A DNA stretch of 64,000 nucleotides from Tunicatimonas pelagia (GTDB lineage: Bacteria; Bacteroidota; Bacteroidia; Cytophagales; Cyclobacteriaceae). Below are positions 1 to 9,471 of the stretch, piece after piece. The notes beneath the pieces were generated by a model. The model had not been told where the DNA came from. It ran no database searches and saw nothing but the letters and a program-made list of their open reading frames with translations. The position numbers and the translations under genes are program-made. Within the stretch, counting starts at the first letter, position 1; every line of letters starts with the position of its first letter. The stretch lies in contig NZ_CP120683.1 of NCBI RefSeq assembly GCF_030506325.1, forward strand, positions 6,638,501 to 6,702,500, read 5' to 3'.

Positions 1-51
1 CTTAAAAACTAGATTTCTACCAGAGTGGGTTTTAACTAACTTACAAGTGCG

Positions 52-89
52 AAGAGCGAGGGGGTATTTAGCCACTCGCTCTTTTTTTT
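52..89 (+). terminator. Rho-independent terminator of an upstream gene
   Basis: A perfect 9-bp inverted repeat (AAGAGCGAG at 52-60, CTCGCTCTT at 75-83) with a 14-nt loop runs directly into a stretch of eight T residues (82-89). This is the classical intrinsic terminator form reading rightwards. The gene it ends lies left of the window. It also insulates sbcD, which starts 38 bases further on. Confidence 0.85.
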
Positions 90-127
90 GGCTTGGTCAC
101 GCCGAATCGTTTTCCTACTTTTAGCCC

Positions 128-1345
128 ATGAAGATTCTACACACGGCTGATTGGCATTTGGGAAAGCGACTGGGAGAATATTCCCGTTTGCCGGAGCAAG
201 AATTGGTATTAGACGAAATTTGCCAGATCAGTGAGCGGGAAGAGGTAGATGTGGTGCTGATTGCAGGAGACCTGTTCGATACTTTCCACCCAGGAAATGA
301 TGCGGCAGAGCTACTGTACCGAACCGTTCATCGCCTATCGGATGGCGGCAGACGAGCCGTAGTGGCCATTGCCGGTAATCATGACTCACCCGATCGGGTG
401 GATTCTACTGATCTGTTAGCCCGTAGCTGTGGTATCATATTTCAGGGTCGCCCCAATAATCAGGTACCGCTCTTCCGTACCGAAGGGGGCGTAGAAGTGG
501 TTCAGTCTTCACCGGGTTTTTTAGAAATTCGTCTTTCCTGCCGGGATTATCCGCTCCGATTGCTGTCTACTCCTTACGCCAACGAACTAACGTTAAAGCG
601 CCATTTGGGTACAAAAAAGAGTGAAGCACTACGAGAAGTCTTAAAACAGCACTGGAGTGAGTTGGGCGAACAGCATTGCAACGACCAAGGAGTAAATATA
701 TTAATGGCTCATCTATACGCCGCTGCGCCCGGTGAACCAGCTCCCGAAGAGCCGGAAGACGAAAAGCCAGTGCTTCATATTGGTGGAATTTCTGCCGTTC
801 ACCCGGATACCTTTCCCGAGCAAGTACAGTACGTGGCGTTGGGTCATCTGCACCGCCATCATACAGTAGGTAAATTTCCTTGCCCCATCGTATACAGCGG
901 AACGCCCCTCAGCTACAGTTTCAGTGAAGCGGGACAAACCAAGTGCGTAACATTGGTAGAAGTATCGCCTGGAACCACAGCGAAAGTAACTCCTGTGGCA
1001 TTGACCCAGGGCAGGCCACTCATTCGAAAACGTTTCTCTCAGATCGACGAAGCCCTTAACTGGCTAGAGGCTCACCCGAACACATTTATAGAATTAACGC
1101 TAGTAAGCGATACCTACATTGATGCCAAAACAAAGAAAGCCCTGTACACAGCGCATTCCGGCATTGTTAGTATTATTCCTGAAATTGTTCGTCCAAAAAC
1201 GGAGGTAGAGGATAAACCAAAAATAAACCTTCAGGATAATTTGCCCTCGCTATTTTCTCGCTACTTTGAGCATAAGCGAGGGCAACAACCCAACACTGAA
1301 CTAGTTGCTCTGCTTCAGGAGGTAATAGAAGTTGATGAAATTTAG
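128..1345 (+). CDS. sbcD: Exonuclease SbcCD, nuclease subunit SbcD
   Basis: Mre11-type Mn-dependent nuclease subunit of the SbcCD complex, which opens hairpins and trims protein-blocked or broken DNA ends. The metallophosphoesterase motifs are all visible: DWHLG at residues 8-12, GDLFD at 47-51, GNHD at 83-86 and GHLH at 239-242, with the capping domain following to residue 405. The length of 405 residues is usual for the family. The ATG at 128 starts immediately before the conserved N-terminal strand, so the start is secure. The ATPase partner sbcC begins 33 bases downstream on the same strand, so the two form an operon. No strong Shine-Dalgarno sequence is visible, as is common in Bacteroidota. 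Confidence 0.96.
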   Translation: MKILHTADWHLGKRLGEYSRLPEQELVLDEICQISEREEVDVVLIAGDLFDTFHPGNDAAELLYRTVHRLSDGGRRAVVAIAGNHDSPDRVDSTDLLARSCGIIFQGRPNNQVPLFRTEGGVEVVQSSPGFLEIRLSCRDYPLRLLSTPYANELTLKRHLGTKKSEALREVLKQHWSELGEQHCNDQGVNILMAHLYAAAPGEPAPEEPEDEKPVLHIGGISAVHPDTFPEQVQYVALGHLHRHHTVGKFPCPIVYSGTPLSYSFSEAGQTKCVTLVEVSPGTTAKVTPVALTQGRPLIRKRFSQIDEALNWLEAHPNTFIELTLVSDTYIDAKTKKALYTAHSGIVSIIPEIVRPKTEVEDKPKINLQDNLPSLFSRYFEHKRGQQPNTELVALLQEVIEVDEI

Positions 1346-1378
1346 CTAGCACAGAAACAACTACGTCTTAACCTATCT

Positions 1379-4300
1379 ATGATTCCGGTTCATCTTACGT
1401 TTAGCGGATTATACTCCTATCAGAAAAAGCAATCTATCGACTTTGAGAAGCTGATGGCGGCTCAGCTGTTCGGTATTTTTGGTTCGGTAGGCAGTGGAAA
1501 ATCCAGCATTCTGGAAGCTATTATGTTTGTGCTATTTGACCGTAGCGATCGGCTTAATAAATCGGGTGATAACCGTTACTACAACATGCTGAATCTTCAA
1601 TCTACTAAACTAGAGATTGACTTTACCTTTCGGGCTAACGCTAAAAGCAATACCAAGTATCGGGCGTATTTTAGTGCTCAGCGCAAAAAGCGGGACTTCG
1701 AGAAAGTGGAGGTAAAAGATCGGGGCTTCTATGAGTGGAAAGACGATCAGTGGGTTCCACTACCCAATGGTGACGCTGCCCAGTTGCTGGGCATAACCTA
1801 CGAAAATTTTATGCAGACCGTGATTATTCCGCAGGGAAAATTCCGGGAGTTTATCGATCAGCGACCGAATGTCCGCACTCAAATGCTCAAGGATTTATTC
1901 CAACTGCATCGTTTTGATTTGGGCGCAAAAACCGGCTTACTGCTACGAAAAACCGAAACGGCAATTACTGATTTGCAGGCGCGGTTACTGGAGATTGGGC
2001 AAATTTCGGAAGAAGATATTATTGAGCAGCAGCAGGTGCTGAAGACAGCCGAAGCTGAACTTTTACGAAAGCAGCAGTTAGCAATCCAGTTAGATCAGCA
2101 GTGCCAGAAATTAGATGCACTAAAAAAACTGTTGGATAAAATTGACGATACCGATACTGAGCTAAAGCAGCTAACCGCCCAGTCTGAGCACTTCAATGAC
2201 AAAGAAAAACAACTGCGAGCGTATACCAAAGCGGAAACCTTTTTCAATGAGAAGTTTCGCTTACTAGAGGATACAACGGTTGAGGCTCAGCAGGCTCAGC
2301 AAGAGCTTGATACGTTGAAAGGTCGCATTGAGGTAGGGAGCAAAAAAACGGAACAACTTAACCAGGAAGTAGTCCAAAAGAAAGAAGCGTACGAGCAACG
2401 AGAGCAAATTCACCAGCAGTGCCAGGACTTACTACACTTGATCGAAATCAAAAAAGCGCAACCTCGTCGGCAACAACTGACCGACAGCCTTACTCAAATT
2501 GAACAGCAGCAAAGAGCACTGGAACGGTCAATAACTGAGCAGCAGGCTCAACTAGAAGAGTATGAAAATCAGCTATTGGCCGCTGAAGATGAGCGTAATC
2601 AGTGGTTGGTACTTAAGGAAGTAGCAAACTGGGTGCAGCGACGAGAGGAGCTCGTAGCAGAACAGCAAAGCGTTGCCAAGCAAGTGTATCAGTACGAACA
2701 ACAGCTCTCCGCCTTAGCAGAGAAGTATGAAAGTATACTGACGGCTCACGGCTGGCCCGAAAGTAGTCAACCGGATACGTTGAATGATGATTTTGCTCAA
2801 TTTCAAACAAACTTGCATCAGCAGCAAGATACCGCCAATAAGGAGCTGAGCGAATTACGATTACAAGAACGCTTAACCCAAGCCGCCAGCCAGCTTACTC
2901 CCGGTCAACCATGCATGTTGTGTGGTTCTACTGAGCACCCTCGGATTATCCATAGCCCATCGGTGAAAAAAGCACTGAGCGATAAGCAGGAAGAACTAGC
3001 GGAACTGAGAAGAAAAGAAACCAGTTTTCGTGAGCTTCAGCGCGATATTCAGCAGCTATCCTCTCAGGATGAAGCCGTACGAAAGATGCTAGGGCAGGAG
3101 CAAAAACGGGCGAAAGAATTGGGCGAAAAGCAAGCTAAGCACGAAGCCTTGCATCACTGGCCGGAGTTCAAAAGCCTGAGTGGGGAAGAAATCAACCGTC
3201 AGTTAGAGATTAAATATCGGGAGCAACAAAAGGCGCAGCAGTGGCAGCAGATGCGCCAACAGGGTCAGAAAAAGCTGAAAGAATTACAGCAGAAATTGGA
3301 GCATCAGCGAAGCCAACAGCAAACACTGCTACAACAGCAAACTAGCCTGCAAGCTACCGAAGAGCAGCGGCAATCTATGCTACAAGTCTACCAAATTAGC
3401 GATTTTCAGGATACTGCGGTGGATAAAATGCAGAAAACATGCCATCAAAAGCAAACTCAGCTAACTAATATTGAGCAACAATACGAGCAAGCGCAGCAAA
3501 CGCTTCAGGAGTACCAAAATGCTTTAGGGTTGCTGGAAGGAAGATACGAAGCTTTGCAGGAAAACCAGCAAAAACTATCTCAAAAGGCCGAGTCATTAAA
3601 CGAAGAAATTCAGGCGTTATGCACCGAAAAAGAATTTGATAATCTGGGGGAGATCAGAAAGCTTATCGACTTGGAACTTGATATTGATGCTGAGAATCAG
3701 GTAATTCTAACCTACCGCAACCGTCGCCACAATGCAGAAGTTACGCTTCATAAACTACAAGCCGAATTGCAGGGGCAGCAGTACGACCCGCAGGAACACC
3801 GGCAGCTTCAACTAAAAGCCCAGTCTCTCACCCTGGAAGTGCGGCAGCAGCAGGAGCAGTGCGCTTTGTTGCGGCAGCAGATTCGCGATTGGCAGAGCAA
3901 GCGGGCGCGAACTCAAACTATTCAGCAGGAGCTGGCTCAACAGCAATTGCGGGAAAGCAACCTAAAAGAGCTGGCAAGCTTGTTTCGCGGTAGTGGCTTT
4001 GTGAAGTACGCTTCTACTGTATTGCTGGAGAATCTGTGCTTAGCGGCTAACCAACGGTTTATGAAGCTAACACAGAATAGTCTAAGCCTGGAACTAAATG
4101 AGGAAAATGAGTTTGTGGTACGCGATTATCTTAACGATGGTAAAACCCGCCTGTTAAAAACCCTATCGGGTGGGCAGACTTTTCAGGCATCACTCTGTTT
4201 GGCGTTGGCCTTAGCCGAAAATGTAAAGTCGCTCAACCAGGCGGAGCAAAGTTTTTTCTTCTTGGATGAAGGTTTTGGTTCGCTGGATAGGGAATCATTA

Positions 4301-4459
4301 CGAGTGGTGTTCGACACGCTGAAATCGCTTCGTAAAGAAAACCGGATTGTGGGCATTATCTCCCACGTGGAAGATATGCAACACGAAATCGACGTGTACC
4401 TCACCATTACTCGCGACCGCCAGCACGGTAGCCAGATTCAAGCTAGCTGGGAAGCATGA
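1379..4459 (+). CDS. sbcC: Exonuclease SbcCD, ATPase subunit SbcC
   Basis: Rad50-like SMC-family ATPase that pairs with SbcD. Walker A (GSVGSGKS) is at residues 35-42. Two long Gln/Glu-rich coiled coils follow, interrupted near residue 510 by a zinc hook with the C-M-L-C pattern that dimerises the arms. The C-terminal half-ATPase carries the LSGGQ signature near residue 930 and Walker B (FFFLDEGFGSLD) near residue 957. The length of 1026 residues fits the family. The stop codon TGA (4457-4459) overlaps the first unit of a perfect heptamer array, so the repeat abuts the gene end exactly. Confidence 0.96.
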   Translation: MIPVHLTFSGLYSYQKKQSIDFEKLMAAQLFGIFGSVGSGKSSILEAIMFVLFDRSDRLNKSGDNRYYNMLNLQSTKLEIDFTFRANAKSNTKYRAYFSAQRKKRDFEKVEVKDRGFYEWKDDQWVPLPNGDAAQLLGITYENFMQTVIIPQGKFREFIDQRPNVRTQMLKDLFQLHRFDLGAKTGLLLRKTETAITDLQARLLEIGQISEEDIIEQQQVLKTAEAELLRKQQLAIQLDQQCQKLDALKKLLDKIDDTDTELKQLTAQSEHFNDKEKQLRAYTKAETFFNEKFRLLEDTTVEAQQAQQELDTLKGRIEVGSKKTEQLNQEVVQKKEAYEQREQIHQQCQDLLHLIEIKKAQPRRQQLTDSLTQIEQQQRALERSITEQQAQLEEYENQLLAAEDERNQWLVLKEVANWVQRREELVAEQQSVAKQVYQYEQQLSALAEKYESILTAHGWPESSQPDTLNDDFAQFQTNLHQQQDTANKELSELRLQERLTQAASQLTPGQPCMLCGSTEHPRIIHSPSVKKALSDKQEELAELRRKETSFRELQRDIQQLSSQDEAVRKMLGQEQKRAKELGEKQAKHEALHHWPEFKSLSGEEINRQLEIKYREQQKAQQWQQMRQQGQKKLKELQQKLEHQRSQQQTLLQQQTSLQATEEQRQSMLQVYQISDFQDTAVDKMQKTCHQKQTQLTNIEQQYEQAQQTLQEYQNALGLLEGRYEALQENQQKLSQKAESLNEEIQALCTEKEFDNLGEIRKLIDLELDIDAENQVILTYRNRRHNAEVTLHKLQAELQGQQYDPQEHRQLQLKAQSLTLEVRQQQEQCALLRQQIRDWQSKRARTQTIQQELAQQQLRESNLKELASLFRGSGFVKYASTVLLENLCLAANQRFMKLTQNSLSLELNEENEFVVRDYLNDGKTRLLKTLSGGQTFQASLCLALALAENVKSLNQAEQSFFFLDEGFGSLDRESLRVVFDTLKSLRKENRIVGIISHVEDMQHEIDVYLTITRDRQHGSQIQASWEA

Positions 4460-4492
4460 GCAATGAGCAATGAGCAATGAGCAATGAGCAAT
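4458..4492. repeat. Heptamer tandem array (GAGCAAT)x5
   Basis: Five perfect copies of GAGCAAT lie end to end, starting inside the sbcC stop codon, followed by a degenerate AGCAAAT. One of a series of period-7 arrays in this window whose sequences differ but whose unit length does not. Confidence 0.95.
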
Positions 4493-4543
4493 TAGCAAAT
4501 TTACGATGTTCAAGTTTGGAAAAACAACGCATCAAAAATAACT

Positions 4544-4575
<32 letters not shown>

Positions 4576-4606
4576 ACAACAAGCGAGTAATCAGTCATTG
4601 AAAGAA

Positions 4607-5062
4607 CTACTCCTGCATTATGGCTTCTTTTCGTAGCTGTATCGTTGGGTTAACAGCTAGCAGTGTTTCAATGAACTCCTCAGTGTGCTTCGGGGAAATA
4701 TCCACGTACTGACCGTAGCTGTACACTACCCGTAAGCGTACTTCAGAAAAGCTGTATACATTAGGCTGGTTATAAAAACTTCGTACCCAACGAACACTGC
4801 TAATTTGAAAAATGTCAATCTCTTTCTTAGAGAATAATGACGAAATTATTAAGGAACGGTCGGTAATTTGATACCTAAGGTTAAAGTACAGAATAGATAA
4901 AGCGAGAACTGCCGTTGCCGTGGTTACGATAGCCCCAACAGCATCACTCAAAAAAAAGTACTGCGACAAAGCTAACGTTGCAATTAATAATATAATAACG
5001 ATAAACGTAAACTTGCCTACGGTTGAGCGATAGGTGTTCGTAGTTGTTTGCTTCATCTTCAC
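4607..5062 (-). CDS. Membrane protein with bacterial PH-like domain
   Basis: A 151-residue protein with two hydrophobic segments (about residues 17-36 and 42-60) followed by a compact strand-rich domain. The pattern Y-x-I-x-D-x-x-L-x-I, a Lys/Glu-rich turn and I-x-x-I-x-x-V-R (about residues 63-95) resembles small bacterial pleckstrin-homology-like (bPH) domains found behind one or two membrane helices. The role of these proteins is unknown. It is transcribed towards sbcC, with the two heptamer arrays between the gene ends. The family assignment comes from pattern only. Confidence 0.6.
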   Translation of the reverse strand: MKMKQTTTNTYRSTVGKFTFIVIILLIATLALSQYFFLSDAVGAIVTTATAVLALSILYFNLRYQITDRSLIISSLFSKKEIDIFQISSVRWVRSFYNQPNVYSFSEVRLRVVYSYGQYVDISPKHTEEFIETLLAVNPTIQLRKEAIMQE

Positions 5063-5538
5063 TACCGAATTCGTTCAATCATATAACCAAGAACTTAGGT
5101 GAAAGTTATCAATTTGGTAGCAAATATGAACCGTAAAAAAGATGAGAAGGCGTGGCTGATTAGCGCGGCTTCTAGTATAACATTGTAAGCTCTTCCGTAA
5201 AAACTGCAATTACCAGCTAACAGTGTTAGTAACAAATCAATTGTATCCGATAGGCTGACAACACGGGAAGTGCCGTATCGGACATGTCTGATAGCCAGCC
5301 TCCCGTGTTAGGAAGGTATCGGATGCGTTTGATAGTCAAATTCCCGTGTCGGTAGGGTGTCAAATTGTTCCGACGGGGCAATTCCCGCGTCGGCAGGGTA
5401 TTAAACTATCTCGATAATGTAATCCCTCCAATGAAAAGCTAATAAAACTATCATCAGGCCTCGATAATTACACTATTAACTCAAGTTAGCGAGTTAGGCA
5501 ATAAATTTTTATCTTTCTGCACTGACACATCCTACCCT
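5063..5538. other. 476-bp intergenic region with direct repeats
   Basis: This divergent gap between the PH-domain gene and the GH5 gene has no convincing ORF. It contains three degenerate ~41-bp repeats (5275-5399) and an AT-rich stretch just before the GH5 start that presumably holds its promoter. No exact TAnnTTTG box was found near the GH5 start. Confidence 0.6.
5275..5399. repeat. Three degenerate ~41-bp direct repeats
   Basis: Units start near 5275, 5316 and 5358. The first two share GTATCGGA, a TGATAG core and CCCGTGT. The last two share an AATTCCCGYGTCGGYAGGG block. A 9-bp inverted repeat (AACACGGGA near 5250, TCCCGTGTT near 5301) links the first unit to the sequence before it. Unit boundaries are approximate. 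Confidence 0.6.
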
Positions 5539-7488
5539 ATGAGAAAGTATCGTTCTTTTTGGTTGTTGTTACTCGGTTTTATCTCCACAGTGTCTGCTCA
5601 GGCACAAGAAACCCCCTTTAACCGAGGCATTAATCTTACTGGCTGGTTTCAGGCCGGAAGTGCCCAGCAAGTACAGTTTACCCGGTATACTAAACAAGAT
5701 TTTGAGCAAATTAAAAGCTTAGGCTGTGATGTAATTCGTTTGCCAATCAATCTTCACTACATGACCAACGGAGCACCCAACTACGTAGTTGATCCGCTAT
5801 TTTACAACTTTCTTGATCCGGTAGTTGACTGGGCTGAAGAGCTGGATTTACACCTGATTTTAGATAACCACACCTTCGATCCTGCGGAAAGTACCGATCC
5901 GGCAGTAGGAGAAATTTTAAAGAAAGTATGGCCCCAATTGGCGGCTCGTTACCAGAATCGGTCTGAGAAGCTGTACTACGAAGTGCTAAACGAACCTCAT
6001 GGTATTGCCGGTGACGTCTGGAATGCTATTCAGGGCGAGGTAATACAAGCTATTCGAGCGGTTGATACTAAACATACTATTATTGTTGGCCCCACTAATT
6101 TTAACAGTTACAATAGCCTCAACGAGATGCCGGTGTACGAAGATGATAACCTCATCTACACTTTTCACTTCTATGATCCGTTTATCTTCACCCACCAAGG
6201 AGCAAGTTGGACGACCCCTTCAATGCAGCCTCTACAAGACGTTCCTTTTCCATATCAGGCAGGGGAAATGCCGGAGTTTCCGGCCGAGCTACGAGAAACT
6301 TGGATTGAATCGGCTTTTAATGACTACGATCAGGAAGGGTTTGTTACTCAGGTGCGCTCGTTGGTGGAGGTCGCCGCTAAATTTCAAGAGGAGCGGCAGG
6401 TTCCGGTATTTTGTGGTGAGTTTGGGGTGTATATTCCCAACAGCGACGAGCGTTCCCGGGTATTGTGGTACGAGACGGTACAACAGGCATTAGAAGAATC
6501 AGGTATCTCCTGGACAATTTGGGACTATCACGGTGGGTTTGGCTTATTTGAAGAGGGAGGTAACGGGCTGTTCGAGCATGATCTAAACACAGATCTGCTC
6601 CAAGCGCTGGGCTTTACGGTTCCAGATCAAACTGAGTACCAGCTTCGTCCCGATAGTACTGGTTTTGTTGTTTACAATGATTTTGTGGGCGAGAGAATTA
6701 CTGTAAGCAGTCCTGTAGATGGACAAGTAAATTTGTACACCACCGACCAGCCCAACAACGGGCAATATTGCTTGTATTGGACTGAAGCCCAACAGTATAG
6801 TACAATCTCTTTCAATTTTGCCCCTAATAAAGATTTATCGCGGTTAGTAAATGAAGATTATACGCTCAGCTTTCTGATTAGGGGTACTGATCCCTCGCTT
6901 CGGTTTGACATTCGTTGGCTGGACACAGATAATGGTGCGAATGATTTGCCTTGGCGTATGGGAACGACTGTTGGTGAAGACGTTGCTTCGTTTGATCGCT
7001 TTTGGCACGTAGTCCGTATTCCGCTCGAAAGCTTCGTTGAGCAGGGTGCCTGGGATGGTGAGTGGCACGAGCCCGAAGGCAAGTTTGATTGGTCGGCGAT
7101 AGATCGCCTGGAGATTGTAGCCGAACGCCAGGATTTTGGCAGTGCTCAACTGTGGTTTGATAACATTCAGCTTACGAATGAAGACACCGTAGAGGTTCTG
7201 GACCCCACTGCCTTTGAAGAAATAATCACTACCCTGCCAAACAATAATTTTAGCGAAATTGCGGTCAGTCTGTACCCCAATCCGGCGCAATCGTATCTGC
7301 AAGTGGTTGGTAAACCAGCTCAACAGTATCACTATCAGCTTATAAATTCGGCGGGACAAATTCTTCAGCAAGATATATTTACGGAAGCAACCGAGCTGAC
7401 TGTTTCTGAGCTGAATTCCGGGCTTTATGTACTTCGAATCGATAGTAGTGAAGAAAATCTTGCCGTTCGGCGGTTTATTATCCGCTAA
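5539..7488 (+). CDS. Secreted GH5-type glycanase (cellulase-like) with T9SS sorting domain
   Basis: A signal peptide (residues 1-22) precedes a GH5-like TIM barrel. The putative acid/base is E152 in N-E-P-H and the putative nucleophile is E294 in C-G-E-F-G, both followed by family-typical contexts. After about residue 370 comes a beta-rich accessory module that looks like a carbohydrate-binding domain (ending near 545). The C-terminus (about 575-649) carries the Y-P-N-P and L-x-S-G-L-Y-V-L-R-I pattern of a type A T9SS sorting domain, so the enzyme is probably exported by the gliding-type secretion system and attached to the surface or released. Beta-1,4-glucan or mannan is the likely substrate class; specificity cannot be read from sequence alone. 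It is convergent with the next gene, stops 20 bases apart. Confidence 0.88.
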   Translation: MRKYRSFWLLLLGFISTVSAQAQETPFNRGINLTGWFQAGSAQQVQFTRYTKQDFEQIKSLGCDVIRLPINLHYMTNGAPNYVVDPLFYNFLDPVVDWAEELDLHLILDNHTFDPAESTDPAVGEILKKVWPQLAARYQNRSEKLYYEVLNEPHGIAGDVWNAIQGEVIQAIRAVDTKHTIIVGPTNFNSYNSLNEMPVYEDDNLIYTFHFYDPFIFTHQGASWTTPSMQPLQDVPFPYQAGEMPEFPAELRETWIESAFNDYDQEGFVTQVRSLVEVAAKFQEERQVPVFCGEFGVYIPNSDERSRVLWYETVQQALEESGISWTIWDYHGGFGLFEEGGNGLFEHDLNTDLLQALGFTVPDQTEYQLRPDSTGFVVYNDFVGERITVSSPVDGQVNLYTTDQPNNGQYCLYWTEAQQYSTISFNFAPNKDLSRLVNEDYTLSFLIRGTDPSLRFDIRWLDTDNGANDLPWRMGTTVGEDVASFDRFWHVVRIPLESFVEQGAWDGEWHEPEGKFDWSAIDRLEIVAERQDFGSAQLWFDNIQLTNEDTVEVLDPTAFEEIITTLPNNNFSEIAVSLYPNPAQSYLQVVGKPAQQYHYQLINSAGQILQQDIFTEATELTVSELNSGLYVLRIDSSEENLAVRRFIIR

Positions 7489-7508
7489 AAAGAGCCACTC
7501 GTAGTTAA

Positions 7509-9386
7509 TCAGTAGTCTAGGGGGACGGTTTCTTTTTTAGGGTACTTCACTTCGTAACCAAAAGTGCGTTTTTGTTGAGTCTGCGGGGGAAGGGAGAGTC
7601 GCCAAGTGACTTGTCCAGATTTTTCGTTGAGTATGCCTCCCGAAAGCTGAGTCGGTTCTACGGAAATAGTGCTTATCACCGCTAGAGGTAGCTGGTCGCG
7701 CACTGTAAGCTCAATGGATTGCGATTTCTTGTTTCTCACCAATATCTCGAAGGCTTGGCTCTCAATTTTATTAGCTCCTAAAATTCTGCGCTGGGTATAA
7801 TCCTCAACTTGCGTTCGCCCTACTACAATATTTCTATCCCGCCCCAATGAAATACTGATGGTATCTTTCAGAGCGCGAGCGTCTAGTACTGAGCGACCCA
7901 CGTAGGTATCTTCAAAATATAAATTCGCTTCGCCTTCCAATAAGTGATACTGATCCCAACCAACCACGTGGGCTACCAGAAACGCATCTTTATCCAGCTT
8001 GGGTACGGCAAAATACTCGTACTTGGCCTCGATATCGTATTGCTTCAGTGTGATAGATTGCTTTTCGCCATCGGAACGAATGGAGTAGGGGGTAGCCACC
8101 TCAAACGCCACAGTTGTTTGGTTTTCCACAGTAGTTGTAATCACTGGTTCAGCTTCAGCCTTTCGCGAAACACCCCGAATTTGCACTCCGGCTACCTGGC
8201 CTTGTAAATCCTGTGATGCTCCGTATCCTACGGTAACCACTTCGGTAAGTGCAGCAATATCTGGTTGCATTATCACATCAATTTCGGCTTTATTAACCCC
8301 AATTTCCCGGGTAGCGTAGCCAATGGAGGAAAAAACCAACGTGCTGGCCCCATTGGGTAAAGTTAAGCTATAATCACCTCTCAGATCGGTAACTGTACCA
8401 AAGGTGCTTTCTTTCACCAATACATTAACGCCGGGTAAAGGTTGTTTGTCATCGCTAGAGAATACAGTCCCACTGATTGTCTGACCCGGTTTTCCGTACA
8501 GGTTAGGGCGACGGTATACGGTGTTTCGGGTGTAGTTTAGTCGCCAAGTCGTTAGTGTAGGTACAGTACTACTTTGATTAGGGGTAGCGTTAGAAAAATA
8601 TAGTTTTACGTCATTCCAATCAACTCCGGTACGCTGATAAACATCAGCTTTGTAATCAAGTAGTAGGGGCTGGTCAACACTTTCTACTCGTACATCGTAG
8701 GTGGGGTACCATCCCGCGTTTTCTACTAAATAGGTAATCACAAATGCTGCTTGCGTAGGTTGCTTAGCTGCTACCTTAATCTGAACCTCACTATCGGGAA
8801 AATCGGCTTGTCGGGAAATGTCGGCAATTTGCTGCTCAATGGTAGTCTTCTGCTCTTCCAACTTCTCAACTGTCTGCCTGATGTTCAATTCTTCTGATTT
8901 AATAGCCGAAAGGGCTTCATCGAAAAATATAATCGCCTGCTTTAGTTGCGTGAGCGAAACTCCTGATTCATCACTACCCAAGTATTTGTTTTCGTGTAGC
9001 AGACTTTTCTTTTCACTTAAAATAGCCAATCGGGCTTGGTATTGAGCAATTTTAACTTCTGCCGAGTCAATCAGTTGTTGCAAGCGATCACCTTCTCGGT
9101 TGCGTTGCTGTTTATCCAGAAAATTGAAGGCGTGGTTAACAGAGAGAATCGTAAAATCACCCTTGGCTCTCACCTGAATACTTTTACTATCCAGGTAAGG
9201 CGAAAGCGATTTTACGGTTACGGTAGAAGTGCCGGCTTGAAGCTCAGTAGCACCTGCGCGAGAAATATGCGCTCCTTGAAGAAATACAGTTACTTCCTTA
9301 ACTAAGGTGTTCAATTCAGTAGTAGGTATTTCCTGAGCAATAGTTTGGTATCCGCCAATAAGTAGTCCGAGTAAAAGCCGTCTCAT
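7509..9386 (-). CDS. MuiA-like DUF4140/DUF4139 protein with inserted CarboxypepD-reg domain
   Basis: A secreted 625-residue protein with an N-terminal signal sequence, an N-terminal DUF4140-like part, a coiled coil (about residues 100-190) and a DUF4139 beta-rich body, as in proteins annotated mucoidy inhibitor A. Unusually, a carboxypeptidase regulatory-like domain of the SusC/TonB-receptor type (about residues 300-385, with S-G-T-V ... P-L-P-G-V-N-V and ending in E-V-V-T-V-G-Y-G) is inserted in the DUF4139 body. That tail is the extended TonB-box-like motif normally seen before SusC plugs. Molecular function is not established for the family. Confidence 0.8.
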   Translation of the reverse strand: MRRLLLGLLIGGYQTIAQEIPTTELNTLVKEVTVFLQGAHISRAGATELQAGTSTVTVKSLSPYLDSKSIQVRAKGDFTILSVNHAFNFLDKQQRNREGDRLQQLIDSAEVKIAQYQARLAILSEKKSLLHENKYLGSDESGVSLTQLKQAIIFFDEALSAIKSEELNIRQTVEKLEEQKTTIEQQIADISRQADFPDSEVQIKVAAKQPTQAAFVITYLVENAGWYPTYDVRVESVDQPLLLDYKADVYQRTGVDWNDVKLYFSNATPNQSSTVPTLTTWRLNYTRNTVYRRPNLYGKPGQTISGTVFSSDDKQPLPGVNVLVKESTFGTVTDLRGDYSLTLPNGASTLVFSSIGYATREIGVNKAEIDVIMQPDIAALTEVVTVGYGASQDLQGQVAGVQIRGVSRKAEAEPVITTTVENQTTVAFEVATPYSIRSDGEKQSITLKQYDIEAKYEYFAVPKLDKDAFLVAHVVGWDQYHLLEGEANLYFEDTYVGRSVLDARALKDTISISLGRDRNIVVGRTQVEDYTQRRILGANKIESQAFEILVRNKKSQSIELTVRDQLPLAVISTISVEPTQLSGGILNEKSGQVTWRLSLPPQTQQKRTFGYEVKYPKKETVPLDY

Positions 9387-9471
9387 AAGATCGTTTACTC
9401 TCAGGATGCCAGTACGAGTGATATTCCATAAGATGACGCTAAAATTTTTCAGAAATACCGAATTAGCCGTC

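Noticed and set aside
5275-5399. CRISPR-like array
   Set aside because: Only three units, degenerate, no spacer/repeat alternation, no cas genes nearby.
6844-7371. Long minus-strand reading frame (175 codons) within the GH5 gene
   Set aside because: It lies wholly inside a well-supported gene on the other strand and its product has no recognisable pattern.
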